From contig JBDTNL010000118.1 in the NCBI GenBank assembly GCA_039933785.1, positions 1 through 7,740 on the forward strand: DNA of 7,740 nucleotides, read 5' to 3'. This document shows positions 1-7,687 of the stretch, piece by piece. The position numbers were made by a program, and so were the translations under genes. The notes under the pieces are model-generated. The model saw only the letters and a program-made list of their open reading frames with translations, was not told the DNA's origin and made no database searches. The DNA is from JBDTNL01 sp039933785. GTDB taxonomy: Bacteria; Acidobacteriota; Thermoanaerobaculia; Multivoradales; JAGPDF01. Within the stretch, counting starts at the first letter, position 1; every line of letters begins with the position of its first letter.

Positions 1-121
1 TCGCCAACCGGCCCGCCATGCTGTTCGTCGAGTCGACGGAGCGCAGAAACGACACGTTCGTCGTCGTACCGTGGTACGCCGAGAAGAACCCGCTGCGGTA
101 GTCGCTGACCGTGACCGTCAC
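1..121 (-). CDS. birA: Biotin-[acetyl-CoA-carboxylase] ligase, N-terminal part, cut by window edge
   Basis: Forty codons can be read on the minus strand from a GTG at 119-121 to the window edge. The stretch ending FLRSVDSTNSMAGRLA matches the start of the biotin-protein ligase catalytic domain, whose hallmark is a hydrophobic run followed by (V/I/L)DSTN and an alanine-rich helix. The enzyme activates biotin with ATP and attaches it to the biotin carrier of carboxylases in the cytoplasm. With only about 20 residues before this motif, there is no room for the N-terminal DNA-binding domain of E. coli BirA, so this is probably a monofunctional ligase. GTG 121 is chosen because no other in-frame start lies between it and the valS end; no Shine-Dalgarno is evident, and GTG at 53-55 is a less likely alternative. 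It follows valS by 19 bases and is probably co-transcribed. The identification rests on one short motif. Confidence 0.72.
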   Translation of the reverse strand, partial: MTVTVSDYRSGFFSAYHGTTTNVSFLRSVDSTNSMAGRLA

Positions 122-129
122 GTGGGCGA

Positions 130-135
130 ATTCTA
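130..135 (-). promoter_or_regulatory. TAGAAT, possible -10 box before birA
   Basis: A TAGAAT hexamer on the minus strand ends 8 bases before the proposed GTG start of birA, in the 19-base gap after valS. No -35-like sequence is visible at the usual distance, and no Shine-Dalgarno precedes the GTG. It could produce a nearly leaderless transcript, or it could be chance AT-rich sequence. Confidence 0.2.
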
Positions 136-140
136 ACCCG

Positions 141-2798
141 TCACTCGCCGGCGCCGGCCGCAAGGCGAGAGTAGCGTTCGCGCAGCTCGGCCAGCCGTGC
201 TCGGTTGCCTTCGACTACCCGGGCCGGAGCCTTGGATACGAAGCTCTCGTCTGCCAGGCGGGCCTCGGCGCGGGCGATCTCGTCCCTCAATTGGACCAGT
301 TGGCCATCCAGCACGGCCACAACCGGGGCCGGCGCCTCTTTCGCGCCGGCTTCTGGGACCAGTGCGAACTCGACTCCAGCCAGGGAATCGAGGACCGCTC
401 CCGCGGGCGGCGATCCGAGCTCGATCGCCTCCAGGCGGCAGAGCGCCTTGACCAGAGGAGCCTGCGCACGCAGAGTCTCGAGCAGAGGGCCGGCCCCGGC
501 GAGGTACAACCGGGTCTTGGTCTTGGCTGAGATCTTGCGCTCAGTCCGCAGCGCGCGCACGCGGGTCACCAGCTCCATCACGCTGGCCATCCGGGCTTCG
601 TGCTCGTCGCTCTCCCATTCGGCGACCGGAGTCGGGAACGGAGCGAGGCAAATGGTCTCGGGGTGAATCGCCTCGTGCCCGGGCAAACGCTGCCAGATCT
701 CCTCGGTCAGGAACGGCATGACCGGGTGCAAGAGGCGCAAGGCACGATCCAACACGGTCAGCAGGACCTCGCCCACTCGCGGACGTTCCGCCTCGGCCAC
801 CGTTCCGGCAAACACCGGCTTACAGAATTCGATGTACCAGTCGCAGAGCTCGCCCCAGAAGAAGTGGTAGAGCTGGTTGCAGGCCTCGTCGAAACGAAAG
901 TCGGTGAACTTCTGCTCGACCTCCGCGGCGGTACGCGACAGTCGCGACAGGATCCAGCGCTCGGGAAGCCCGAGGGTGGCGACGTCGAGCGTCGATTGGA
1001 CTCGCGCGTTGCCGACCTTTGCCGGCGCCTCGGCCGTGGGCTCGAGCACGAAGCGCGCCGCGTTCCAGATCTTGTTGCCGAAGGCGCGATATCCCGCCAT
1101 GCGCTCGGGATCGAGCGGAATGTCGCGGCCCGGAGCGTCGAGTAGGGCGAGCGTGAAACGCAAGGCATCGGCGCCGTGTTCCTCGATCAGCGATTCCGGA
1201 TCGACCACGTTGCCCTTGGTCTTCGACATCTTTTGACCGTCCGCATCTCGCACCAGGCCGGTCAAATGCACGGTCGAAAACGGGACTCGATCGGTGAAGT
1301 GGAGGCCGGTCATCACCATACGCGCCACCCAGAAGAACAGGATGTCGAAGCCGGTGACCAGAACGTTGGTCGGATAGAACGTCGCGAGGTCGGCCGTCTG
1401 CTCGGGCCAGCCCAGAGTCGAGAACGGCCAGAGCGCCGAGGAGAACCAGGTGTCGAGAACGTCGGGATCCTGCTCGAGCTCGTCCGTGCCGGCGAGCTCG
1501 ACCGCCTCTTCGCGCGAACGCGCCACCACGAACGTCCCGTCACGCCGGAACCAGGCCGGGATCTGATGACCCCACCAGAGCTGACGGGAGATGCACCACG
1601 GCTTGATGTTGGCCAGCCAGTGCTCCCAGGTCTTACCCCAGCTTTCGGGAATCAAACGAAGCGTGCCGTCTTTCTCCGCTTCGAGCGCGCGAGCCGCCAT
1701 TCCCGAGACGTCGCAGAACCACTGCGTCGAGATCAACGGCTCGATGGGCTCGCCGCTGCGCTGGCTGTGGCCGACATTGTGCTCGTGCTCCTCGACCTTG
1801 ACGAGTCGCCCTTCGGCGCGCAGCGTCTCCACCACCAGCGCGCGGGCAGCCTCGCGATCGAGTCCGGCGAACTGCGCGCCCGCGGCTACGGTCATCTTGC
1901 CATCCCGCCCGATGACTCCCAGGATCGGCAGGCCATGGCGCCGGCCAAGCTCGAAGTCGAAGGCGTCGTGCGCCGGCGTCACCTTGACCAGGCCGGTGCC
2001 GAAGTCCTTCTCCACCTTCGCATCCGCGACGAACGGAAGCCGCCGGCCGACGAGCGGCAGAATCGCGAACTTGCCAATCAGATGCCGATACCGCTCGTCG
2101 TCCGGATGAAACGCTACGGCCGTGTCGCCCAGCATGGTCTCCGGTCGAGTCGTCGCAACGACGATGCGTTCTCCGCTGCCGTCGACGTCATAGGCGATGT
2201 GGTACAGCTTGCCCCGCACCGGCTTCATCTCGACCTCGAGATCCGAGACCGCGGTGCCCAGCGCCGGCGACCAGTTCACGATGTATTCGCCGCGCGTGAT
2301 CAGACCCTCGGCGTGCAGACGCACGAAGGCTTCGCGCACCGCCATCGAGAGACCCTCGTCGAGAGTAAAGCGCTCGCGCGTCCAATCGCAGCTCGCACCC
2401 ATGAGGTCGAGCTGGCGGCGGATGTTGCCGTGGTATTGCTTCTTCCACGCCCAGGTCCGCTCGAGGAAGGCCTCGCGGCCGAGCGCGGCACGACTCGTGC
2501 CCTCGCGGACCAGCTGGCGCTCCACCATGAGCTGAGTGGCGATGCCGGCGTGATCCGTGCCGGGTAGCCAAAGAGCGTTGTACCCCTGCATGCGCTTCCA
2601 ACGCACCAGAAGATCCTGCAGCGTCGATTGCAACGCGTGCCCCATGTGGAGCTTGCCCGTCACATTGGGCGGCGGGATCATGATGCAGAAGCTCGGGCGC
2701 GAGGAAGGCGCCTCGCAGACGAAGATTCCCATCTCCGCCCAGCGCTGCTGCCAGTGGCCTTCGTAGCTCTTGGGATCGAATCGCTTGTCCATGCTCAT
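141..2798 (-). CDS. valS: Valyl-tRNA synthetase (ValS), class Ia
   Basis: This 885-aa cytoplasmic enzyme charges tRNA-Val with valine and edits mischarged threonine. The class I signature HMGH lies at residues 51-54, within PPPNVTGKLHMGHAL, and the second signature KMSKT at 523-527. The editing (CP1) domain follows, with TTRPETMLGD near 216-225 and AHDAFDF near 276-282. GFDILFFWVARM near 483-494 is typical of ValRS rather than IleRS or LeuRS. The anticodon-binding helices run from about 608, and the last 60 residues (826-885) form the charged coiled-coil tRNA arm characteristic of ValRS. Length is normal for the family. The start is ATG 2796-2798, with a second ATG two codons on (2790-2792). 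The frame stays open 66 codons further upstream, but that stretch is low-complexity and overlaps the response regulator gene. No clear Shine-Dalgarno is present; a hairpin abuts the start. birA follows after 19 bases. Confidence 0.96.
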   Translation of the reverse strand: MSMDKRFDPKSYEGHWQQRWAEMGIFVCEAPSSRPSFCIMIPPPNVTGKLHMGHALQSTLQDLLVRWKRMQGYNALWLPGTDHAGIATQLMVERQLVREGTSRAALGREAFLERTWAWKKQYHGNIRRQLDLMGASCDWTRERFTLDEGLSMAVREAFVRLHAEGLITRGEYIVNWSPALGTAVSDLEVEMKPVRGKLYHIAYDVDGSGERIVVATTRPETMLGDTAVAFHPDDERYRHLIGKFAILPLVGRRLPFVADAKVEKDFGTGLVKVTPAHDAFDFELGRRHGLPILGVIGRDGKMTVAAGAQFAGLDREAARALVVETLRAEGRLVKVEEHEHNVGHSQRSGEPIEPLISTQWFCDVSGMAARALEAEKDGTLRLIPESWGKTWEHWLANIKPWCISRQLWWGHQIPAWFRRDGTFVVARSREEAVELAGTDELEQDPDVLDTWFSSALWPFSTLGWPEQTADLATFYPTNVLVTGFDILFFWVARMVMTGLHFTDRVPFSTVHLTGLVRDADGQKMSKTKGNVVDPESLIEEHGADALRFTLALLDAPGRDIPLDPERMAGYRAFGNKIWNAARFVLEPTAEAPAKVGNARVQSTLDVATLGLPERWILSRLSRTAAEVEQKFTDFRFDEACNQLYHFFWGELCDWYIEFCKPVFAGTVAEAERPRVGEVLLTVLDRALRLLHPVMPFLTEEIWQRLPGHEAIHPETICLAPFPTPVAEWESDEHEARMASVMELVTRVRALRTERKISAKTKTRLYLAGAGPLLETLRAQAPLVKALCRLEAIELGSPPAGAVLDSLAGVEFALVPEAGAKEAPAPVVAVLDGQLVQLRDEIARAEARLADESFVSKAPARVVEGNRARLAELRERYSRLAAGAGE

Positions 2799-2806
2799 GG
2801 TCGAGT

Positions 2807-2818
2807 GGCGCTTGCGCC
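2807..2818. repeat. Inverted repeat at the valS start
   Basis: Arms GGCGC (2807-2811) and GCGCC (2814-2818) can form a short hairpin with a small loop. Outer bases GTCG (2800-2803) and CGAC (2818-2821) could extend the structure, so it would end one base before the valS ATG. The start has no Shine-Dalgarno, so such a structure could affect initiation. This is inference, and short GC repeats are common in GC-rich DNA. Confidence 0.4.
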
Positions 2819-2851
2819 GACTAGCTTGCGGTTGGGATGGGAACCACGACG

Positions 2852-2871
2852 GTCCGGCAGCGGCGCCGGAC
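2852..2871. repeat. Perfect 7-bp inverted repeat upstream of valS
   Basis: Arms GTCCGGC (2852-2858) and GCCGGAC (2865-2871) are perfectly complementary around a 6-base loop. It is the middle of three inverted repeats in the 122-base space between the response regulator stop and valS. It could be an operator, or part of the valS leader RNA. No T-tract follows on the minus strand, so it is not a canonical intrinsic terminator. Confidence 0.45.
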
Positions 2872-2893
2872 TCGGCCGCAGTGACTTCGGGCG

Positions 2894-2915
2894 CGGCGAG
2901 CTCGGTGGCTCGCCG
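2894..2915 (-). terminator. 8-bp GC hairpin just after the response regulator gene; terminator-like, no U-tract
   Basis: Arms CGGCGAGC (2894-2901) and GCTCGCCG (2908-2915) are perfectly complementary around a 6-base loop. The structure begins 5 bases after the stop codon of the response regulator gene. No U-run follows, so it may be a weak terminator, an RNA-end stabiliser or a processing site. Its placement immediately behind a stop codon resembles the hairpin after the DinB gene at 4211-4229. Confidence 0.45.
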
Positions 2916-2920
2916 GCTCG

Positions 2921-3721
2921 CTACTCGACCTGGCTCTCCAACTCGCGGAGGCGGTCCTTGATGACCACCTCGGCCAGGTCTGGAATGACTTCCCACGAGA
3001 CCTCGCGCACGATGCGATCGCCGATCAGCTCGACGACGCGGCGGGCGATGCGGTCGATGTCGCCGTCGGAAATTGGCTCGCCATTCGCGGCCGGCGCGGC
3101 GGCGGGTGCGAGAGCACTGACCGCCATCGGAGCTGCGGGTGCCGGGGGCGGTGCGGTAGCCGGAGCCGGCATAGCGAATACGGATGGAGCCAAAGGTGCC
3201 GCGAGCGCAATCGGGGTAGCCGCCGAGGACAAGCCCCCGGTCGCATCGAGCTCTTCCGAATCGTCAAGCTGCCAGCCCGAGGCGGTGTCGTCGAGCGGTG
3301 GAAGCTCGGCCAACGCCGAGGCGTCGTCCGCCTCCGCAACGACCGTCGCGCCTTCGCCTGACATCGCCAGCATCGCCGTCACTTCGCGCAACAACTCCTG
3401 AGAATCGAAAGGCTTCTTCATGCTGGCGTTGGCGCCGCAGGCCGCGAACTCTTCCTTGCTGAAGGGCTCGAACGTTCCGACCAGCAGGAGCACCGGCACC
3501 GAGGGACGCCAGGCCTTCGCTTTGCTCGCCACCTCGTAGCCGCTCGCTCCCGGCATGTGGACATCGGCGATGACCACGTCGGGGTTCACTTCGGCGAGCC
3601 GAGCGATGGCATCCGAACCATTGCCGACTGCGACGACGGTGACACCCTCGTCCATGAAGGTGAGCTCGACCACCTTCTGAATGGTGACGCTGTCATCGGC
3701 CAGCAGGATCTTCTTGCTCAT
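2921..3721 (-). CDS. Stand-alone response regulator: CheY-like receiver, Ala/Pro-rich linker, conserved-looking C-terminal tail
   Basis: The 266-aa protein opens with a receiver domain (residues 3 to about 120). The acidic pair D9-D10, phospho-acceptor D53 (in VVIADVHMPG), switch residue T83 and conserved lysine K103 in KKPF are all present, so it should accept phosphate from a histidine kinase. Residues about 125-215 are a low-complexity linker rich in Ala and Pro. The last 50 residues (217-266) are a charged, amphipathic segment including REVSWEVIPDLAEVVIKDRL. I recall similar tails on receiver proteins of Acidobacteria and myxobacteria, but know no assigned function. No DNA-binding, GGDEF or other known output domain is visible, so it probably acts through protein contacts, perhaps in polarity, motility or signalling. 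The partner kinase is not in the window. The start has a good GAGGAG four bases upstream. It follows icmB by 29 bases and may share its transcript, though no functional link to acyl-CoA metabolism is evident. Confidence 0.88.
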   Translation of the reverse strand: MSKKILLADDSVTIQKVVELTFMDEGVTVVAVGNGSDAIARLAEVNPDVVIADVHMPGASGYEVASKAKAWRPSVPVLLLVGTFEPFSKEEFAACGANASMKKPFDSQELLREVTAMLAMSGEGATVVAEADDASALAELPPLDDTASGWQLDDSEELDATGGLSSAATPIALAAPLAPSVFAMPAPATAPPPAPAAPMAVSALAPAAAPAANGEPISDGDIDRIARRVVELIGDRIVREVSWEVIPDLAEVVIKDRLRELESQVE

Positions 3722-3725
3722 CGCG

Positions 3726-3731
3726 CTCCTC
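3726..3731 (-). promoter_or_regulatory. Shine-Dalgarno GAGGAG of the response regulator gene
   Basis: GAGGAG on the minus strand ends four bases before the ATG at 3719-3721. It supports this start and contrasts with icmB, birA and valS, which have no obvious site. Confidence 0.7.
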
Positions 3732-3750
3732 GTAGGTGGCGTTCAGGGCG

Positions 3751-4158
3751 CTAGGCCGCGCGCCCTGGGACTCTGCCACGCAGATATTCGACAATGGAAT
3801 GGGTCGTCGTGCCGGGGAGAAAGATGGCGTCCACGCCGGCCGCCTTCAGACCCTCGATATCGCGCTCGGGAATGATTCCGCCGGCGAACACCAAGATGTC
3901 CCCGCCGTCCTGCTCGCGCAGCAACCGGGCCACCTCGGGCAGAAGACTGTTGTGCGCCCCGGAAAGAATGGACAGGCCCACCGCGTCGACGTCTTCTTGA
4001 ATCGCCGCCGCCGCCACTTGTTCCGGAGTTTGTCTCAGGCCGCTGTAGATCACCTCGAAGCCCGCATCTCGAAGAGCGCGAGCAACGACCTTGGCACCCC
4101 GGTCGTGCCCATCGAGGCCCGGTTTGGCGATCAGGACCCTGATCTTGCGTTCGGCCAT
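3751..4158 (-). CDS. icmB: Small cobalamin-binding subunit of acyl-CoA mutase, isobutyryl-CoA mutase type
   Basis: This 135-aa protein is a complete B12-binding Rossmann-like domain with nothing else attached. The cobalamin signature is intact: DGHDRG at residues 16-21, where H18 is the lower axial ligand of cobalt, SIL at 63-65 and GG at 93-94. It carries adenosylcobalamin for the catalytic barrel encoded by 4748-6472. The length matches IcmB of Streptomyces (about 136 aa) and differs from methylmalonyl-CoA mutase, in which this domain is usually fused to the barrel. Taken alone it could be called methylmalonyl-CoA mutase small or C-terminal subunit; the icmB reading depends on its partner. 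The start is ATG 4156-4158. No Shine-Dalgarno is seen, but a TATAAT box lies 9 bases upstream. The DinB gene separates it from icmA. Confidence 0.88.
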   Translation of the reverse strand: MAERKIRVLIAKPGLDGHDRGAKVVARALRDAGFEVIYSGLRQTPEQVAAAAIQEDVDAVGLSILSGAHNSLLPEVARLLREQDGGDILVFAGGIIPERDIEGLKAAGVDAIFLPGTTTHSIVEYLRGRVPGRAA

Positions 4159-4167
4159 AACCCGTTG

Positions 4168-4173
4168 ATTATA
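4168..4173 (-). promoter_or_regulatory. TATAAT -10 box immediately before icmB
   Basis: A perfect TATAAT on the minus strand ends 9 bases before the icmB ATG. Transcription from it would begin within about three bases of the start codon, giving a leaderless or nearly leaderless mRNA, in keeping with the missing Shine-Dalgarno. No good -35 is found 16-18 bases further upstream. It stands out in very GC-rich surroundings and lies downstream of a GC hairpin behind the DinB gene. Confidence 0.45.
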
Positions 4174-4210
4174 GCAGGCTTGGCCGCGCGCTAGCTAGGC
4201 CACCCCCGGT

Positions 4211-4229
4211 GCGAGCGGGCCCCACTCGC
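4211..4229 (-). terminator. GC hairpin 8 bases after the DinB gene stop; terminator-like, no U-tract
   Basis: In minus-strand RNA, GCGAGUGG and CCGCUCGC pair as 8 bp (one U-G wobble) around a 3-base loop. The structure begins 8 bases after the DinB stop codon and lies in the 79-base gap before icmB. No U-run follows. It may attenuate read-through from icmA and the DinB gene, or protect the 3' end of that mRNA, with icmB then served by the TATAAT at 4168-4173. Confidence 0.45.
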
Positions 4230-4237
4230 GCTTGAAA

Positions 4238-4741
4238 TCAACTCGGATGGAGGGCGTAGTAGGCGGTCAGATCGCTGGCCGGCGGCTGGTAGCCCAGCTG
4301 GCGAAGCAACGTCACCACCTGTCCGCGGTGATACGTCGAGTGGTTGACCATGTGCAGAAGCGTCTGCCAGAGCTTCTGCTGGCGGCTTTCGCCGGTCCGG
4401 CCGGTCCAGCTCACCTCGAGATCGAGCTGGTCTTCGGTCAGTGACGCCAGGTAGAACTCGAGCTCGGCGGCGTGCTCGTCGAAGGCCGCCCAGAGCGCCG
4501 GCAGGTCGGGGTAGGTCTCGGGTCCGGGCGCTGGGTCGAGCGGGTTGCCCAGAAACCGCGACAGCCAGGTGCGCTCCGTGCCCACCACGTGGCCCATCGT
4601 CCAGAGCAAGGAGCCAAAGCTCGCGCCAGTGTCGCGCACCAAGTCCTCTGGCGCGATCTGAGTCAGCGCCGCGAGCTGCGATCGGTTGGACCAGACGGTG
4701 TACCCCAAGAGGCTCCGGCTGGCCTTGAGAAGAGAAGCCAT
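4238..4741 (-). CDS. DinB-family putative metal-dependent protein
   Basis: The 167-aa protein fits the DinB/YfiT four-helix bundle in length and motifs. The metal triad is visible: H51 in MGHVVGTERTWL, and H134 and H138 in HMVNHSTYHRGQ. A bound divalent metal is therefore likely, in a cytoplasmic protein without signal peptide or membrane segment. Members of this superfamily include thiol S-transferases and maleylpyruvate isomerase-like enzymes that use bacillithiol or mycothiol. Many others have no known reaction, and none can be assigned here. The name comes from a damage-inducible gene and does not imply DNA repair. Its ATG lies only 6 bases after the icmA stop, and only a weak ribosome site (TAGG) is visible, so translation is probably coupled to icmA. 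It sits between the two mutase subunit genes. A role in that pathway is possible but unproven. Confidence 0.85.
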   Translation of the reverse strand: MASLLKASRSLLGYTVWSNRSQLAALTQIAPEDLVRDTGASFGSLLWTMGHVVGTERTWLSRFLGNPLDPAPGPETYPDLPALWAAFDEHAAELEFYLASLTEDQLDLEVSWTGRTGESRQQKLWQTLLHMVNHSTYHRGQVVTLLRQLGYQPPASDLTAYYALHPS

Positions 4742-4747
4742 GGTCGC

Positions 4748-6472
<1,725 letters not shown>

Positions 6473-6477
6473 GGGAA

Positions 6478-6482
6478 CCTCC
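6478..6482 (-). promoter_or_regulatory. Shine-Dalgarno GGAGG of icmA
   Basis: GGAGG on the minus strand lies five bases before the ATG at 6470-6472. It is the strongest ribosome site in the window and fixes the icmA start. Confidence 0.8.
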
Positions 6483-6484
6483 GA

Positions 6485-6499
6485 GAGACTCGCAGTCTC
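6485..6499. repeat. Perfect inverted repeat in the icmA leader
   Basis: Arms GAGACT (6485-6490) and AGTCTC (6494-6499) are perfectly complementary around CGC. It lies between the TATACT at 6501-6506 and the GGAGG at 6478-6482, about where transcription from that -10 would begin. It could be an operator for a repressor of the acyl-CoA genes or a leader hairpin. It is not followed by a T-run on the minus strand. Confidence 0.45.
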
Positions 6500-6500
6500 G

Positions 6501-6506
6501 AGTATA
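6501..6506 (-). promoter_or_regulatory. TATACT, possible -10 box upstream of icmA
   Basis: TATACT on the minus strand is in the 49-base gap between the acyl-CoA dehydrogenase stop and the icmA start. No convincing -35 is seen at 16-18 bases. If it is active, icmA can be transcribed apart from the dehydrogenase gene, under control of the adjoining palindrome. Confidence 0.3.
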
Positions 6507-6521
6507 CCGAAGCGCCGCTGG

Positions 6522-7661
6522 CTACGCCGACAGCAGCCGCCGAGCGATCACCAGCCGCTGCATCTCGCTGGTGCCCTCGTAGATCGTCGTGACGCGGACG
6601 TCGCGATACAACCGGGCGATGTCGTAGTCCTCGCAGAATCCGTTGCCGCCGTGGATCTGCAGGGACTCGTAGCAAGCGCGGTTGGCGGCCTCGGTGGCGA
6701 ACAGCTTGGCTTGCGCCGCGAGGCGGCCGGCGTCCGGGCGGCCTTCGTTGAGCGCCGCGTAGCGCAGCTGCAAACGGGCTGCCGCGAGCTCGGTCGCGAT
6801 GGTCGCGATCTTGAATTGGATCGCCTGATGCTCGGCGATCGGCCGGCCGAACTGCATGCGGTCCTTGGCGTACGCGACGCCGAGCTCGAGCGCGCGCTGA
6901 TGGATGCCGACGGCCTGCGCGGCGATGCCCAGTCGAGAATGGTCGAGGGTCTGCAGGGCGATCTTGAATCCCTGCCCCTCGACGCCGAGCAAATTTTCCC
7001 GCGGCACGCGGCAGCCCGAGAAGCTGAGTGCGGCGGTGTGCGACGCGCGCAGGCCCATCTTGTCTTCGCTGACTCCAACAGAGAATCCGGGGGAATCGGC
7101 AGGCACCACGAAAGCGCTGATGCCACGACTGCCAGCACCTGGATCGGTCTTCGCCATGACGACGAAATAGCGGCCCTCGCCGGCGTTGGTGATCCAGGCC
7201 TTCTCGCCGTCGAGGACGTAGAAGTCGCCGTCGCGGCGGGCCGTGGAGCGCATCGACGCCGCATCGCTGCCCGAACCGGGCTCGGTGAGGCCGAAGCCGC
7301 CGATGCACTCGCCGGAAGCCAACTCCCGAAGCGGGCCAAGCTTGACCGTTTCGGTGCCGAATTTCGAGATCGGCCAGCAACAAACCGAGTTGGTCACGCT
7401 CATCACCCCCGCGGTGGCGGGGCATACACGCGCGACCTCCTCGACGGCGACCGCATACGACAGCGTGTCGAGACCGGCGCCACCGTAGGCCTCGGGCACC
7501 AGCATCCCGAGCAGGCCGAGCTCGCCCATCTCCTTCACGATCTCGTGCGGAAACTCCCGCGCGCGGTCGCGCTGGCGCACGCCGGGCGCGATGCGTTCCT
7601 CGGCGAAACGCCGAACCTCGCTGCGCAGCAGCTCCTGTTCTTCAGAAAGAGAGAAATCCAT
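6522..7661 (-). CDS. Acyl-CoA dehydrogenase, short-chain type
   Basis: The 379-aa flavoenzyme has the normal length and full layout of the acyl-CoA dehydrogenase family: N-terminal helical domain from MDFSLSEEQ, FAD and substrate motif GFGLTEPGSGSDA at 122-134, WITNA at 156-160, DRMQFGRPI at 267-275, and IHGGNGF at 336-342. The catalytic base is E362 in IYEGTSEMQRLVIAR, at the C-terminal position used by short- and medium-chain enzymes rather than by isovaleryl-CoA or long-chain enzymes. It should convert a short acyl-CoA to its 2-enoyl-CoA and pass electrons to ETF. Butyryl-CoA or isobutyryl-CoA is the favoured substrate because icmA begins 49 bases downstream, but this cannot be fixed from sequence. 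The ATG is 26 bases after the stop of another dehydrogenase, without a clear Shine-Dalgarno. The start is supported by the typical N-terminus. Confidence 0.94.
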   Translation of the reverse strand: MDFSLSEEQELLRSEVRRFAEERIAPGVRQRDRAREFPHEIVKEMGELGLLGMLVPEAYGGAGLDTLSYAVAVEEVARVCPATAGVMSVTNSVCCWPISKFGTETVKLGPLRELASGECIGGFGLTEPGSGSDAASMRSTARRDGDFYVLDGEKAWITNAGEGRYFVVMAKTDPGAGSRGISAFVVPADSPGFSVGVSEDKMGLRASHTAALSFSGCRVPRENLLGVEGQGFKIALQTLDHSRLGIAAQAVGIHQRALELGVAYAKDRMQFGRPIAEHQAIQFKIATIATELAAARLQLRYAALNEGRPDAGRLAAQAKLFATEAANRACYESLQIHGGNGFCEDYDIARLYRDVRVTTIYEGTSEMQRLVIARRLLSA

Positions 7662-7687
7662 GCGGCCGGGTTCGGCAGACGAGGAGC

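Noticed and set aside
3..101. A plus-strand 3' end of a gene with high GC3 (ending WYAEKNPLR)
   Set aside because: It looks coding on composition alone, but the minus strand has the biotin ligase DSTN motif and follows valS in the same direction. Only one can be real, and the motif decides.
1176..2567. Long plus-strand open frame of 463 codons
   Set aside because: It is antisense to valS, rich in Arg, His and Asp runs typical of GC-driven shadow frames, and matches no family.
2799..2920. T-box riboswitch before valS
   Set aside because: The gap is short, has no recognisable T-box bulge or specifier loop, and no terminator with a U-run.
2799..2996. A 66-residue N-terminal extension of ValS from an upstream ATG
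   Set aside because: It overlaps the 3' end of the response regulator gene, is low-complexity Ala/Gly/Arg sequence, and the normal ValRS N-terminus begins at 2798.
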